A DNA stretch of 64,000 nucleotides from Sclerotinia nivalis (lineage: Eukaryota; Ascomycota; Leotiomycetes; Helotiales; Sclerotiniaceae): assembly GCA_029531795.1 (NCBI GenBank), contig JAPEIS010000006.1, forward strand, positions 2,480,001 through 2,544,000. Reading direction: 5' to 3'. Made by a program: the position numbers and the translations under genes. This document shows positions 13,464 to 24,277 of this stretch, in pieces. Every line of letters starts with the position of its first letter. Within the stretch, counting starts at the first letter, position 1. The notes below the pieces were generated by a model. That model was given only the letters and a program-made list of their open reading frames with translations. It had not been told where the DNA came from and searched no databases.

Positions 13464-14918
13464 TGGTATGTCGAGTTTCGTCGGAAGTGTTTGAGATCAT
13501 TAACCACCAAAATCAATCTAAGTTTGAATGTTGAATGATGTTCACTTGAGACCATAAGTCTTTGACTCAAGATACTCAATTCGAACTTTGAAATTGAACA
13601 GTATTGTCCAACATCTCAGGAGGATCGGCTTAATCATCAATATGATTTAAGACACTGGAAATAGACAAACATTTAGCTAATGCCTAATGGAGCATATATT
13701 CCACATATATAAAGACAATAGGCTAGAGCATCGATAGATTGTTTAGGCTCTGCAGTGATTCTTTGGTGGAGTAGACAAAGGCGGATCAAGAGGGCCAGTC
13801 CGTAATGCCCGTATATCAATAATGTAGACACAACTTCGAAGCTCATTTGTAGTAGTGTTTCGAGTGCTCATGATGGCCAAGGAATGGAAATGAGAAGATG
13901 CTTCTAGCCACTCCGGTACTCAATTGAGATATATCCTATTTGGGATGTAATTAAACTGTATGCTTGGCTACCTCTTCCGTCCTGCACCTTCCATCCTGCA
14001 CTAATCCGTCCTACGAATCTGCCCTGGCACACTGCGAAGAAACATTAGCATTGAGCTTGGTTGAAAGAGAAAGGTCTCGTTTAAATTTCCTATCTCCTTT
14101 CGTCTCAGATGGGCAATCCTATTGCAACTTGAACAGGTTTCGTAAGGCAGGCTTGATGCACAATTCTGCAAGGCTACCATTTTCTTTGGATCCTTCGGGG
14201 GCCTTGTGGATCAATTAGAGATTAAAAAGGAGCATCAGAAGGCAGAATTAGTCAATGATTTGGATGTGCAAAATGCAAAATGCAAAACTGTAGCTCATGT
14301 TCTCTGTGTATAATACAGAGCTCTGCATATGTCTTTGCAATAGGAGTAGGTTAGGTACGAAAAGGTGGGATACCCAAATATTATGGCCTCAGGCACGGAA
14401 CACAAGGCTAGAAAAAATAACAAGCTAACATGACGTTCGGATCTTGAGGGGCAGGCAGCCTAAAATTATTGTCATTGTCATTGTCATTGTCATTGGACAA
14501 CAACATTCTACCACTTACCTTAAAAACAATTCTTCACAGCATCAAAAGCATTTACAAGCAATACATTGAAAGAGATTTCTTTTCATAAGAATATTCTGGC
14601 TTTTTGCTTTTGTTTCTTCTTCCATTTGAAGCCATTTCGCAAATTCTATTTTGTTCAATAAGGTTAACTCTTTAAAGATTATTGCCGTTACGACGGTTCG
14701 CAAAAACTGCATGACCACAATATTAATTGCAATCATCAACAAATTTAAGGGTACTACTCTGGTTCTTGCTCTTATTTTGAACGGAATACCTAATACTTTT
14801 TACAGTTGTGCGTGCGCGCTACCTTTAGACAACATCAAGATCGCGCCTTCTTCTTTTGCTATTTCAACTGCGGCCTTGCGACTTAGTTCACTCGGACTGG
14901 TTGATATTCTCACATACA
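13464..14918. other. Intergenic region
   Basis: No gene is seen in about 1.45 kb between the Cys-motif gene and the F-box gene. There is a small ATTGTC microsatellite (about four units) at 14467-14495. An 84-codon frame at 13964-14218 lacks recognisable features. The right part presumably holds the F-box gene promoter. Confidence 0.5.
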
Positions 14919-17614
14919 ATGGACACAAATTCTTCAAAGCGCCGCAAACTTTACCAGAGTACTTTGAGCTATTTCCCCCAAGTGCAAATTTCGAAGGGTA
15001 AAGGTAAAGAAGTTCAAACAATGGCAAGTACGTATAAGAATCCATCCTCACTCATGCTGCGCAATGTATTGATGAAAATAGGACAAAGTGTTTGGGTATC
15101 CAATAAAATCCCGGTGGAGATTTTCAATCTTATCATCATCAACCTCCCTCGGTCTACTATACAGAACATGCGACTAGTAAACCGCGAGTTTGAAGCGAAG
15201 GTATCCGAATACCTCTTCAAATATGTAGTGGTCCCTTTTCGGCCGGAGATCTATGGCATCAATTCCGAGCCTTCCAACCCTCAGAGTTCTATTATGTTAC
15301 AGGATAAAGGCATGCGTATCTTCCAAGGTATGTGATCAATAGTCGTGTTTGATTGAGTTACCGTCACTAATGTTTCTTAGGTTTTGGTCGGCACATAAAA
15401 CACTTTGCCATGTGTATGTTAATTTCGCTCCGTTCACTCTTTTATTTAATGCTAATATTTTATTTAGCTTTCGAAGTTGATATTGCAAAGTTGACCAATC
15501 CTCCTGTAAAGCATGACCATGACACGATCACAACTTTCTGGGGTTCCTACAAATGGCCATTCCAAAAGTATAATAGATATGCACAGTTGGAAGGTCTTGA
15601 ACAGAAAGCTGACGAGACTCGAACCATGACGAAAGCCTTTCAATTCATTGTAGCAGCTGAAGAACTTGGTCTTTCCATTGATGGGGGATTGGGATGGTTA
15701 GCTGGATCAGACATTAATCAAAAAGTGGTTCAGCGTGGTGACAAAGCTGTGGTTTTTGGATCATCGAGATTCGAGCCAGAACCTAAGCAAAAACGAAGCG
15801 CACGACCTGCTCGAAATTATCAACTATTCCGCACAGAGCTTCCTACCGGAACACGTTCAATAATTCAAAGAATGCTGCAGGAAGTAGGTTATCGCACCGA
15901 CCAATTGGATCAGTCTCTCGATGATGCTCAGTCCGACCAAGGTCAGGCGGATGCGGGTGCGCAGGAACGACGAGGCCGTTTTGCACCCACAATTCCTTAC
16001 AACGACTTTGAAGAAGGCATTGCTCGTATGCTCGGAAATCATTTTAGAAATGGCATTGCAGCAACTGAAGACGATAATGAGGATGATGAAAGATTTAACG
16101 ATGAGGATGAAATTTCATCTGAGGCTGAGGAGGGTGGAGGCCAAGGCGAAAACGTTCGTTTTACCTTACCTAATATCAATGATGAGATATTAACCACCGT
16201 TTACAACGATGTTGGGGAGAATATCGGCGACACCGGCGACTCGACTCGTGAAATTAGGCAAAAGCCTAATCCTAACCCTCTCAAGCCAAACGAACTTACC
16301 GGCGCACAAAAGGAAATGCTACTTGAACTCGAATGGGCTCAACGAGCATTCATGCAAACCTTTACTATTGCTGTCATCGATAGTCCGATCACATTTGCCG
16401 ATGTTAAGAAGCTTACCATTGCACGCTTGCCCAACACACACTTGCCGAACCTCGTCCGCGATGATTTCTGGAACAGCCTACCAAACTTGGATTTGTTATC
16501 GCTAGGTATAATTCCTGATTGGCGTGAGCTTATAAAACTCCCTACCAGTTGGGTTCAGGATAACAGGCTACCTCCATCTAAGGCCGTCACCGGTGTCTTT
16601 CAACTCCTTTTCAAGCAAATATCCCAACGTCAGAATATTCAGTGCCTACACTTTGAATGGATATGCGGTGGAGAGTATGCTCCTGGACTCTTCTGCCGAA
16701 ACCAGCATGTACTCGCTGCTCCTGTAGTATCCGAGTCGATTGACATGGTTAGCAGAGTTGAAGAAAAGGAGGTCTTGTCTCTCCCTTTTATCAAAAATCT
16801 GTCATTGAAGAATTGTTGGTTCAGTCCTCACATTTTCACTCGGTTCATCGAAGAGCTCAAGCAATGCAACCTTCAACGTTTGACACTCGATTCGGTTTCA
16901 TTGACTGCGTTTATTCGCCCCGGGCTACATCCAACGCCTCATGCAAATAATGCCATGCACCAGCAAAATGCTTTGGCACAAGCTATGGCGGCAAATATGG
17001 GTATTCATAATCATCTTGTTGCACCTCCTGCTTGGGCTCAACCCCCCGCACTTGGTCTTGCAGGCCCGCCAGCACTCCCGATGCCAGTAGTTATTACCAA
17101 TCCGAATGCTCAACCAGTATGGCTTAATCAACCACGCAATGGCTCCTGGGCTCATGTTATCGATATCTTGACTCCCGGTGAGAGACTGGCAGATTTGCGT
17201 TACGCTAGGGAATTTAGCGAGGAGCCTGGACCTAAAACTCAAAGTGGTCTCAAAGAGCTCGTTTTCAAGTCTTGTGGATATGTCCGACTTCCTCTCGATT
17301 TTAATCAATCTGCATTCAATGACGGTTTGAACCCGCGAGGATCTACACCTACTGGAATCACAAAGAGAATCAATAACTACGAAAGTATGATGATGAAGTC
17401 CGGTGATAGTCTGCTCGGTTCGATCACAAATACGATGAGTGATCTCGAAGTGAATACACTTGAGAACGCCTGGAACATGACTCTTGGTTGGGACGCAGTT
17501 AATCCTCAGCAACTGGTCGAAGCAAAACACGATGGAATCACACGTGCAGGCTTCGGAAGATTCAATGGTACCATTCAAGCTGCAGCTCCCGAGATTGTTA
17601 TGACAGATCTATGA
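14919..17614 (+). CDS. F-box domain protein
   Basis: Three exons (14919-15327, 15381-15413, 15468-17614) give about 862 residues. The introns of 53 and 54 nt have GTATGT donors and TTAG acceptors, and the middle exon is only 33 nt. The ATG at 14919 begins MDTNSSKRRKLY; an in-frame ATG at codon 35 is an alternative. Residues 63-100 (NKIPVEIFNLIIINLP, then RLVNREF and the AKVSEYLF end) match the F-box pattern, the SKP1-binding module of SCF ubiquitin ligases. A highly acidic stretch follows (DDNEDDERFNDEDE region), then a C-terminal half with leucine-rich segments such as VKKLTIARL, NLDLLSLGI and KNLSLKNCW that resemble degenerate leucine-rich repeats. A Pro/Ala-rich insertion (AQPPALGLAGPPALP) interrupts them. 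The substrate cannot be told. A role in ubiquitin-dependent turnover is family knowledge. Confidence 0.82.
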
Positions 17615-18105
17615 GGTCATGTCTGACATTAGTAAAAATTGTAAATATCTTGTTGTATACTAATCCTAGCCGCAGCTTTTTGCAGAATCTCTTTCTTTTG
17701 GGTGCGTTTGTATGGGATAAAAGTCTTCATGAATGTTTCCAATGGAAGCTTTTGGGGCGGATCTTCTCTTCCATACACACATATCTCTTATTTACTATTT
17801 ACTATTTCCTTTTTTTTCTTTGGGCAGCATAGCGGGAGCATTACGGCATGGTATCTACAGCATAACGGACGGGTTCATCATATTGTTTCATACTTGCATT
17901 TCAGGTTGCATATTAGGGTAAACGATTGGTCTCACGACTCTTTATACGATGAACAATTAGGGTTTTGCTTTGGACTGAAACACTATACCACGGGCATCAA
18001 CACGCAATGTGGTGGACGAATGGGACAAATGGAGTTATGATCGGGAAGAGCTTCTTTTTAACTTCAGACTTTGAACATAGCTATAGCTTCAACATAGTTT
18101 TGTTT

Positions 18106-18765
18106 CACTGTTCAAGAAGATTTGCGGAAGCAGTATGGGAGAGATACATCAAGGATCATTTGTTCTTTCAAGATGGCGGAAAAGACGTACAAAGCTACCG
18201 CAAAGGAGATGCGGTTAGCTAATATGAAGAATTGGCCAGGGATTCCTCGTTTCTAAATCAGGAGAGCGTCAAGGATGGAGAGGTCATTGAAAAGAGATCT
18301 CTTTCAGTATTTAAGGAGCGATGGGAATTTGACGAAGATCTTGATTAATTCGAGACTAATAATAGCTGTGTTCGATGGCTGGTTTGGCGTGCGTTAGGAG
18401 ATCCGTCCCAGCTAGGAGTACTTTTATTTCAAAGGCAACTGTGGAGGTTCTGGAATTTTCGAACTTGGGATTTCAACAAAATTAGATCAACTGGATGCCT
18501 TGGCGAGAGTTGAATCATTCAGTAGCCAATCCTCCACAGGTTTATGGAGGAGCTATGAGAGTTGGACTCAGATTTCAACCAATAAAGGAGGGAATGGAAA
18601 TGTATGCGATTGATACATTGGGAGACAACATTGCAGGTGGATACGGCTCGATGTACCACTTTCACACACATTCAACTTTGCTCTCGCCAGCGGGATCCCG
18701 TATCGGCAGAGAATTGATGGATCATAGCCCTGCATTCAACTATTTCTTCGATGAGACGGTTTAGC
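18106..18765 (+). pseudogene. Possible decayed protein-coding sequence
   Basis: One frame reads protein-like for about 135 codons from 18106 to 18513 (for example WERYIKDHLFFQDGG, then SVFKERWEFDEDLD). It is broken by TAA at 18220 and 18346 and TGA at 18511. Each of these stops is one C-to-T change from CAA or CGA, as expected if repeat-induced point mutation or CpG decay acted. A further 89-codon frame starting at ATG 18495 is in another phase. No family is recognised, and neighbouring frames also read moderately well, so this may simply be noncoding 3' sequence. Confidence 0.22.
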
Positions 18766-19243
18766 CTTGAGGACGCTCTCATGGTTTCTATCCTTTGCCT
18801 TGCTTCTCTTTATTTGTAGAAATAGTGTATATAGTGTGGTACATAATAAAAATTCATAAAATGATTTGGTGTGTGCGTGTGATTTAAATGTGAAAGTAGT
18901 GACAATACGAGATTCGAGCACCCTAACTTACTTCACCATGTTAATTGACCTAGTCTTGAGGTTGACTGCTTATGATGATGCGTGTTTTCATCCCTGTTTC
19001 CTTCGTCGTACTTCCGTTTCTCATTCCCGTATCTTTTCGTCTCTCCTCCCTTTTCCCTTTCCATTCAAAAATCAGAAATTGAGATTGTAAATGCAGTCGA
19101 ATCTTGGGAGATTGATTCGACGAGGTTGTTGAGTTTGATGAGGTTGTGATATTTAGATTGTAGATGATGAATTTGGGTGTATATTATATTGGGGTGATAA
19201 GTGACGAAGTGACTCTGACTCTGGAATGAGATGATGTGATGAG

Positions 19244-19640
19244 GTGATAGGGGTTGTGGTGGACAAGGAAATATGGAGAAAAGGAAATCTGAAGAGGAGT
19301 TTTAGGAGATATGTGGGTTGCTGGATGAGAGGAAGAGAGGATGAGACGGAGGAGTATTGGGGAGAAAGAGGGGAGAGCGGTGGGTGGATGGATGGAAAAG
19401 GAAAAGGTTGGGAGTGGGTGCGGAGGGGTGAGAAGTGAATGGAGGAAGGGAATGAGTTGGATGAGAGAAAGGAGCGGAAAGTAAGTGGTTTGGATGGACG
19501 AGAATGGAAGGCAGAATGGAAGGCCGAAACGAAAGAGAGAGCTGGAAGGAAGAGAGGAAGGGAGAGGTGGAAGGGAGAGAGGAAGCTGGAGGAAGACAGG
19601 GCTGGAAGGAGAAAATAGTGGAGCTGGAAGAAGGGACAGT
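19244..19640. repeat. Purine-rich low-complexity tract
   Basis: About 400 bp of the + strand is almost entirely A and G, built from irregular GGAAG/GGGAGA/GGATG units. The opposite strand reads as a Ser/Pro/Phe/Leu-rich open frame that looks like a product of the low complexity and not a gene. Confidence 0.7.
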
Positions 19641-20288
19641 TGAAGCCTGGATATTGTGCGAGTCGTGAGCCGAAATCAAGAAGTCTGGAGAATAGATGTT
19701 GGAATGTAGATCTTCTTTATCACCGTAGAACACTGACAGGAACAAACCGTTTGCACTGGGGATGTTTGAGGAGCGGCTACGCTGCGCTGTGTGGATATAA
19801 TGATCTGGGCTTCGTTTCGTTTCGCCGAGGTAGAAGAGTTGGGATGCAGATGTTGGAGTGTAGATGCTATTGATTCCAGCAAACCACTATATCTGGTAGT
19901 TAGTAGGGAGCTTGGTGCGTTGCCTGCTATTTTAGAATGATCTAGGCCTGTGTTGAGTGAAAGGGAGGTTGCTGAGATCTGCAGAAGTGTCGCCTAACCC
20001 AATCTAGAGCTCGAAGTTCCTTGTTCTATTGAACCTTTCTCAAATCGTGACTGACTTAGCCGTTGTTTCCATAGAGAGCACTAATATCACATAGACTCAG
20101 TGCATCAGTCAAATAGATTTTTCAAGGAGCAATTAAATTTTCCGCAAGTATTTCATTTAATGGTTCATTTATAGTGCAGCAATATGTCACCAGTACAAGC
20201 CATCCATTTTTTCGAAATAACCTTGTATGATGACCTTCATATCAATGCCCCATCGCGCAAACCCCAGCCAACCATAAAAAGAGAACAT

Positions 20289-21472
20289 CTATGCAGCAGT
20301 GATAGCTTGACGGATACGAGCACCACGTTGTCTTGAAGACAAGTGTGCGGTCTCACGTCCAACAACGGCCTCAGACTTCTGAACAACTTCCTCTCCTTCG
20401 GTCAAGATCAATTCGATGTGGCAAGGATTTGACATGTATGGGTTAATCTATATTTATTAGTATCGAGTATATCATAGGCTTCGAATATGAACTTACACGA
20501 CCGTGAGCACGGTAAGTTCGGCGACGTTGCTTTGGTGCTTGGTTGACTTGGATGTGCTTAACGATCAAGTTTCCGGTATCGAGACCCTTGGTATCGGCGT
20601 TTGCCTCTGCGTTCTTCAAGAGACCGAGGAGGAACTCGGCGGACTTGACTGGCCATCTAGCACGGGTGACACCGAATTGCTTTCCTATTGAAACATCCCT
20701 ATCAGCCTCCTATCCTTCCCTTTCCATAATTCTAGATTCCTTTCTGATATGATCGTTCGAACGTACCTTGAGCAGCACGTCCAGTTCCTCCGGCGAATCT
20801 TCTCATTGGTACAGCCTCCTTGTGTTCTTGAACATTCTCAAGGAACTTGACAGCGCGCTGGAGCTTCCATCCCTAAGTTAAATTAGTATTTGCCGCATCG
20901 TAAAGACTTCGAAAACTTGCGTTGATAGCTTGCGCAGTCTCTCTCGTATTCTTGAAAGAGACACGGAGGTAGGAGCCGCGAGATCTGGCGCTCTTGGCCG
21001 ATTCTAGTCGGGGGTTAGTGATTGCCCAGGAGGGAAGTTTTCGGGAGACAAAGAAGGGAAATCGACTGCATTTTCGTACCTATTTCAGTAGCGGCGTATC
21101 TAACCTGTGAATAGGTATCTTGATCAGCAATGTGTTCAACTAAAAGGCATTGAACCAAAATCTGGTAGTCCAGGCAAATCTCCCATTGCCACCGTAACCT
21201 TCCAAGTCGCCAGCGCCGAGAGACCGAGAATTTGACTCAACGGTGCTCGTTTTCTTTGCAGAAAAGTCCCTCAGTCACCAGCACCACCTGCCAGAGTTTC
21301 CAGTACAGATGGACCAAAAATCTGGCTCGTCGGCGTCGAATTTCCCTGCAGTCTGCCCCCTCCATCACCCAAGACCTCAATCCACCAATTTTCAACATTT
21401 AATTGTCGCAAATGATTCCAAACAATCGTACACCCTCCAAAATAACAATAGGAAACACATTGAACGTACCAT
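20289..21472 (-). CDS. RPL17: 60S ribosomal protein L17 (uL22)
   Basis: Six coding exons on the minus strand (21472-21470, 21104-21080, 21003-20921, 20872-20767, 20684-20497, 20447-20289) give 187 residues, the usual length for fungal uL22. The protein begins [20 protein letters not shown], continues through [13 protein letters not shown] and [15 protein letters not shown], and ends with [19 protein letters not shown] and a basic tail. uL22 lines the peptide exit tunnel of the large subunit. The first coding exon is only the ATG, the second is 25 nt, and the first intron is 365 nt. Intron 3 (20873-20920) has a GC donor (GCAAGT): only this site joins AIN to GWKLQ in frame. The other introns are GT-AG. 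It is divergent from RPS18, with 271 bp between start codons, so co-regulation is likely. Confidence 0.96.
20873..20920 (-). other. RPL17: GC-AG intron within RPL17
   Basis: Read on the minus strand, the intron starts GCAAGT after ...GCTATCAAC and ends ...AACTTAG before GGATGGAAG. The nearest GT lies four bases further in and would shift the frame. GC-AG introns are a known minor class spliced by the major spliceosome, and the extended GCAAGT context is typical of them. A TACTAAT branch-like motif lies 15-20 nt before the acceptor. Confidence 0.88.
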
Positions 21473-21743
21473 CTTGACGTTTGGTTGCTGCGGTCGTTAG
21501 TACGGAAAATTTCGGTATAATCTTGATGCTGTAAATTTTTGGAGTTCCTTCCGTTTTGGCTCGCTTGTTGTTGTTTGCCCTAACACATGACTTGACTAAG
21601 CCAAATCTGGTAAGCACGCTAAAATCAACTTTTGCACTTTCGTGAAGTGAAGCGAATTGTACGAACTTTTTTGACCTCTTGAACTTTCTGCCTCTTGAAA
21701 CGCCTCTCGACAACATCGACAATTTCAGATACCGTCGCCCATC
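21473..21743. promoter_or_regulatory. Shared divergent promoter of RPL17 and RPS18
   Basis: Only 271 bp separate the two ATG codons, so both promoters and 5' leaders must fit here unless they extend into the genes. Near the middle, CCCTAAC at 21578-21584 matches the telobox core used by Tbf1-type factors at ribosomal protein genes in many ascomycetes. The role of this copy is inference. No clear TATA box is seen. A pyrimidine-rich stretch before RPS18 (about 21670-21715) resembles the initiator region of ribosomal protein genes. Confidence 0.7.
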
Positions 21744-22476
21744 ATGTCTTTGGTTACGTACGACAAAATTTTACAATTTTTCCCTAAAATTCAAGCCCAA
21801 AAACGCTCAAGATTTATTTTGTGACCTTTAGTGAGGTTGCGCTCCAGAATTGATCATTTTTGGCGCCCTTAACCTCAAACTTTCCTTGAACATTTAACTG
21901 ACAACATATATACAGCGGGGAGAAGTCCAACTTTCAATACATTCTGCGTCTCCTCAACACTAACGTTGAGGGAAAGCAGAAGGTTATGTTTGCGCTCACT
22001 AAAATAAAGGTACAATCGTTCGTCTCAATGGTATCTTCTTATATTAATCATATCTCCAGGGTGTCGGACGTCGTTACTCCAACTTGGTCTGCAAGAAGGC
22101 CGATGTCGATCTCAACAAGCGGTATGGATTACACTGGATACGGGAATAGAAGGACAAAGGACTAATTAATTACAGCGCTGGTGAACTTACCTCCGAAGAG
22201 CTCGAGAGAATCGTTACCATCATCCAAAACCCAACTCAATACAAGATCCCATCCTGGTTCCTCAACAGACAACGCGATATCGTCGATGGCAAAGACTCCC
22301 AAGTTCTCGCCAACGGTGTCGACTCCAAGCTCCGTGATGATTTGGAACGCCTAAAGAAGATCCGTGCCCATCGTGGTCTCCGTCACTACTGGGGTCTCCG
22401 TGTTCGTGGACAACACTCCAAGACTACTGGACGCAGAGGTAGAACTGTCGGTGTTTCCAAGAAGAAGGGAAATTAA
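21744..22476 (+). CDS. RPS18: 40S ribosomal protein S18 (uS13)
   Basis: Four exons (21744-21757, 21916-22009, 22060-22121, 22176-22476) give 156 residues, the normal length of eukaryotic S18. The protein begins [20 protein letters not shown]. It carries the uS13 signatures [17 protein letters not shown] and the C-terminal [20 protein letters not shown], with the basic tail [12 protein letters not shown]. uS13 sits in the head of the small subunit and contacts tRNA and the large subunit. The first coding exon has only 14 nt; its AC|GTACGA junction joins phase 2 to the acceptor TATACAG at 21915. Introns are 158, 50 and 54 nt, all GT-AG. It is divergent from RPL17 and convergent with SDO1. Confidence 0.96.
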
Positions 22477-23350
22477 ATATTTTTGCTCTGGGATTTACGG
22501 TTGGGTGGAGTGTGGCTTTTGCGATGGACTGGTACTTTACATCTGGCTCAACAGCTTCTACAGCATGATGCTGTTACTGGGCATGCCCCAGGAAAATCAG
22601 TACATGAAAAGGAAACAATAAATCATCAATGGTCTCACTATAATTTTCTATGTGCTTTCAGAATGATGTGCCAAGATCGAATCAATGATACGTCTGAAAA
22701 ATATGAGAGCTACTTTTACCAACATTCTAGGGTGAAAATGTCCCAAAGCCATGAGTTACCTGCGTACCTTCATATGTGCATTTCCATCTTTAAGCCTGAA
22801 TGTGGCCGATAATACACTCCCTCAAACGCCTTCACGTGTTGTACTTTTTGCTAATTGAGGAAGGAGCTAACCTCTCTTCCAAAGACTGTCGATTTCTAAA
22901 ATAGGAAGGAGACAGACCAAGAGAAGAACACATCAAAAGTCGAACTTCTTCCCACGTCTTCACGTCATCTTCTGCACGTTTGGCTCATGGAGAAATTTCG
23001 TTGGAGAATGTTTGATGTACATAGGATAAGTCCCAGGAGGGAGAAAACACTCTGTTTTTCAGTCCTAAGGGATTGTTCTAAGTTTGGATATTAAAAGAGT
23101 GCTTGAGCCTATACAATTTACCGTTATACTTTTGGCTTGGATGGTCGATATCTTAAACTCAAACCCATATCAAATGTTATAATCGATCTGCTCGAGGCTT
23201 CTATAACTTCCTAGTGATTCTTAAAATGACAAATGAGCCAACCCACAGGATATAACCGCAACGTAAAATTTCAACTACTTTTGCTATCCCCAACGCCATT
23301 CTATACCCGCTAAACGATCCCAAAGCCAAGGTCAATAGAGGATATAGTTC
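22477..23350. other. Convergent intergenic region (RPS18 / SDO1)
   Basis: About 870 bp hold the 3' ends of RPS18 (+) and SDO1 (-). Open frames at 22364-22812 overlap the RPS18 tail in other phases and lack support. No gene or strong repeat is seen. Confidence 0.5.
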
Positions 23351-24277
23351 TCAATCCTCATGAGTAACAGCCATATCCAACACCTCCACTCTCCCCTGAC
23401 CCTTCGTCTCGGTCCCAATAAAATCTCCCAGCCCCTTAAACGCACCGGGTTCCACAAACCCCACAACCTCCCACTCCGACCCCATCACATCCTGACTCTC
23501 AACCTGTTCCACATACCCCAACACCCTATCCTTAACCGACTCCTTCTTATCCCCCTCCTCCTCATCCCCAGCTTTCGGCCCCGCACTCTTAACCACCTGT
23601 TTCAAAATCTTCGTCGGTAACGTAACCCTCAACCTCATTCTCGCTCTCGCCACAGGAATCGGTTGATGAGCAATCAAAGCCTTCATCGCCTCCAACGCCT
23701 GACTCTTAGCACTCTTCGTAGCCACTACTCCCGTCCACGCATGTTCCCTCGCTCTAGGCATCGGTTTTGCTTCCCCCTCTTCCCCCGTCGTCGGAGTCGC
23801 ATTTTCACTTCCCACATTCTTATCCTTATCCTGCGCTTGCGAGCCCTGCGAACTAAGCATCTCTAATGCCTTTTCTATCATTCCAGTAGTATAAACCCTT
23901 TTCGTCTTTGGATCCACAAGTTTACTCGCCACGATACTAATGACTTCATTATGAACCCGTTCCAACTGCGCATGACGTTCTTTCTCTCCAACTTGTAACT
24001 CCCCTTTATTTAATATCTCGAGAATGATAACTTGAATCGGTGTATCTTTTCCAAAAGCCTTGGCTAAATCGGCCGTGGGAGCTGTCTGTCCTCGCGATAC
24101 GTTGAGAAATACATTGGGGATTTGTAGAACGTTGTCGATGTCTTTTTCGTTGCCGGATCGCCACTCCAGGACTTTGTTCTTGTAGCAGGCGATTTCGAAA
24201 CGCTTTTTGGCTTTTTTGTAGCGTACGAGGGAGACGTTTGTTAGTTTTATTTGGTTGGAGGGTTGGTTGATGGGCAT
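23351..24277 (-). CDS. SDO1: Ribosome maturation protein SDO1 (SBDS family)
   Basis: A single exon of 308 codons starts at the ATG at 24277 (A at -3) and stops at 23351. The N-terminal domain (about 10-100) has the SBDS pattern with NVSLVRYKKAKKRFEIACYKN, VLQIPNVFLNVSRGQTA and DLAKAFG. The central helical domain has RHAQLERVHNEVISIVASKLVDP and the TTGMIEKAL stretch. The C-terminal domain includes PIPVARARMRLRV. Sdo1 works with the GTPase Efl1 to release Tif6/eIF6 from pre-60S subunits in the cytoplasm. The protein is longer than yeast Sdo1 (250 aa) because of two acidic, likely disordered insertions (about 142-175 and 231-249). It is convergent with RPS18 and divergent from the CPY gene. Confidence 0.94.
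   Translation of the reverse strand: MPINQPSNQIKLTNVSLVRYKKAKKRFEIACYKNKVLEWRSGNEKDIDNVLQIPNVFLNVSRGQTAPTADLAKAFGKDTPIQVIILEILNKGELQVGEKERHAQLERVHNEVISIVASKLVDPKTKRVYTTGMIEKALEMLSSQGSQAQDKDKNVGSENATPTTGEEGEAKPMPRAREHAWTGVVATKSAKSQALEAMKALIAHQPIPVARARMRLRVTLPTKILKQVVKSAGPKAGDEEEGDKKESVKDRVLGYVEQVESQDVMGSEWEVVGFVEPGAFKGLGDFIGTETKGQGRVEVLDMAVTHED

Larger units (their letters stand above)
17615..20288. other. Intergenic region with possible relic and purine-rich tract
   Basis: About 2.7 kb without an intact gene lies between the F-box gene and the RPL17 3' end. It holds a possible decayed reading frame (18106-18765) and a purine-rich tract (19244-19640). It also has a near-identical pair of about 19 bp (AGATGTTGGARTGTAGAT) at about 19693 and 19848. 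Confidence 0.5.

Noticed and set aside
15857..17578. Several frames antisense or out of phase with the F-box exon 3
   Set aside because: Shadow frames of a long coding exon; no start context or domain.
19302..19745. Minus-strand 147-codon Ser/Pro/Leu-rich frame
   Set aside because: It is produced by the purine-rich tract; composition is repetitive and has no domain.
21105..21469. Possible C/D snoRNA in RPL17 intron 1
   Set aside because: A GTGATGG and a CTGA occur on the transcribed strand, but the boxes deviate, spacing is poor and no terminal stem is visible.
23360..23866. Plus-strand frames over SDO1
   Set aside because: Antisense shadows of the SDO1 exon, His/Pro/Arg-rich with no domain.
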